Of a DNA stretch of 64,000 nt, positions 63,523 to 64,000 are shown one piece after another. The position numbers were made by a program, and so were the translations under genes. Source of the stretch: Fuerstiella sp. (GTDB lineage: Bacteria > Planctomycetota > Planctomycetia > Planctomycetales > Planctomycetaceae). Positions within the stretch are counted from its first letter, which is position 1, and every line of letters starts with the position of its first letter. The stretch spans positions 20,461-84,460 of the forward strand of contig JALHMY010000035.1 in assembly GCA_022843805.1 (NCBI GenBank), read 5' to 3'. The notes below the pieces were generated by a model. It made no database searches. It saw only the letters and a program-made list of their open reading frames with translations, and was not told the DNA's origin.

Positions 63523-63612
63523 ATCGCAGGAATTCAGATGGTGGAACGTCGGACTCGATCTCGCTGCCGCTCGCTCGACATGGCCCAGCTGTACTGGAAG
63601 AGGAGGACTTCT

Positions 63613-64000
63613 AAACCTCCCCTCCCACGCAAAACCCTCCCCTCCCGCGCAGCGAAGCGAAGTGGGAGGGGTCGGCCGTCAGGCCGGGGGAGGGCACGCC
63701 GCGGGTGGCACTCAACGCCGTACCAACAACACCCGAAACCCGCTGTTCACCAGCCCCCTCCCGATCTTGCTTCGCTCGATCGACCTCCCCCAGCTTCGCT
63801 GGGAGAGGAGGTTAAAAAAGCCCTCCCCTCCCGCGCAGCGAAGCGAAGTGGGAGGGGTCGGCCGATAGGCCGGGGGAGGGCACGCCGCCGGTGGCTCTCA
63901 ACGCCGTTCCTATAACACCCGCGTCCCGCAGTTCACCAACCCCCTCCCGATCTTGCTTCGCTCGATCGACCTCCCCCAGCTTCGCTGGGAGAGGAGGTTA
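63613..64000 (-). repeat. 186-bp repeat array, inverted copy, running off the window end
   Basis: Equivalent points fall at 63642 and 63828, again 186 bp apart. The sequence is the reverse complement of the 49398-50013 array, with the same blocks (CTCCCGCGCAGCGAAGCG, CCTCCCGATCTTGCTTCGCT, CAGCTTCGCTGGGAGAGG) and more divergence between units. It continues beyond position 64000, so its copy number is unknown. Open frames through it are not genes. Confidence 0.9.

Noticed and set aside
63538..63915. Plus-strand open frame at the window end
   Set aside because: It lies almost wholly in the inverted 186-bp repeat and shows only repeat-derived sequence.

Overview
The window reads as chromosomal DNA of a planctomycete (phylum Planctomycetota). 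The evidence is the set of lineage-typical families: a DUF1501 protein, a DUF1549/DUF1553 cytochrome-like protein, planctomycete-type c-type cytochromes fused to WD40 repeats, a PVC-type heme-binding dehydrogenase, a DUF1559 pseudopilin-like protein, a DUF1080 protein, PEP-CTERM proteins, a sulfatase and a giant LEPR-XLL/RHS protein. Genus cannot be assigned from the sequence alone.

Layout. 1-8.8 kb: a plus-strand run (partial DNRLRE-domain protein, DUF1501, PPC-domain protein, DUF1549/1553 cytochrome, cytochrome-WD40) that looks like one exported-protein operon. 9.1-11.3 kb: a decayed patch holding a palindromic repeat, a spondin-domain protein running into a start-less Crp/Fnr gene, and a frameshifted zinc-finger anti-sigma-like gene. 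11.4-14.7 kb: a minus-strand membrane protein whose two ends are the two halves of an acyl carrier protein in swapped order, divergent from an ABC ATPase and membrane-protein pair. 15.0-31.4 kb: a 5,276-codon RHS protein with a candidate toxin tip and, 13 nt downstream, a small candidate immunity gene. 31.7-42.6 kb: a GH13 glycosidase, a PEP-CTERM protein, a repeat-rich gene-free stretch, a PEP-CTERM pseudogene, and a minus-strand set of secreted esterase-like protein, sulfatase, ThDP-dependent decarboxylase and a conserved small basic protein. 43.3-49.4 kb: a second cytochrome-WD40-PPC protein, RuvX, a DUF1080 protein and a NupC-type nucleoside transporter. 49.4-64 kb: housekeeping genes (riboflavin synthase, rsmA, guaB, trpF) with a PQQ-propeller protein, a hypothetical exported protein, a CehA/McbA-PVC-dehydrogenase fusion and a DUF1559 protein. 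This block is bracketed by two arrays of the same 186-bp repeat in opposite orientation.

Most striking: (a) the circularly permuted acyl carrier protein, cut exactly at the phosphopantetheine serine, which is absent; (b) the giant RHS toxin with adjacent candidate immunity gene; (c) the inverted pair of 186-bp repeat arrays around about 13.6 kb of core genes; (d) the spondin-Crp junction with no usable start codon; (e) several palindromic element families. All functions are read from motifs by eye; no database search was run.
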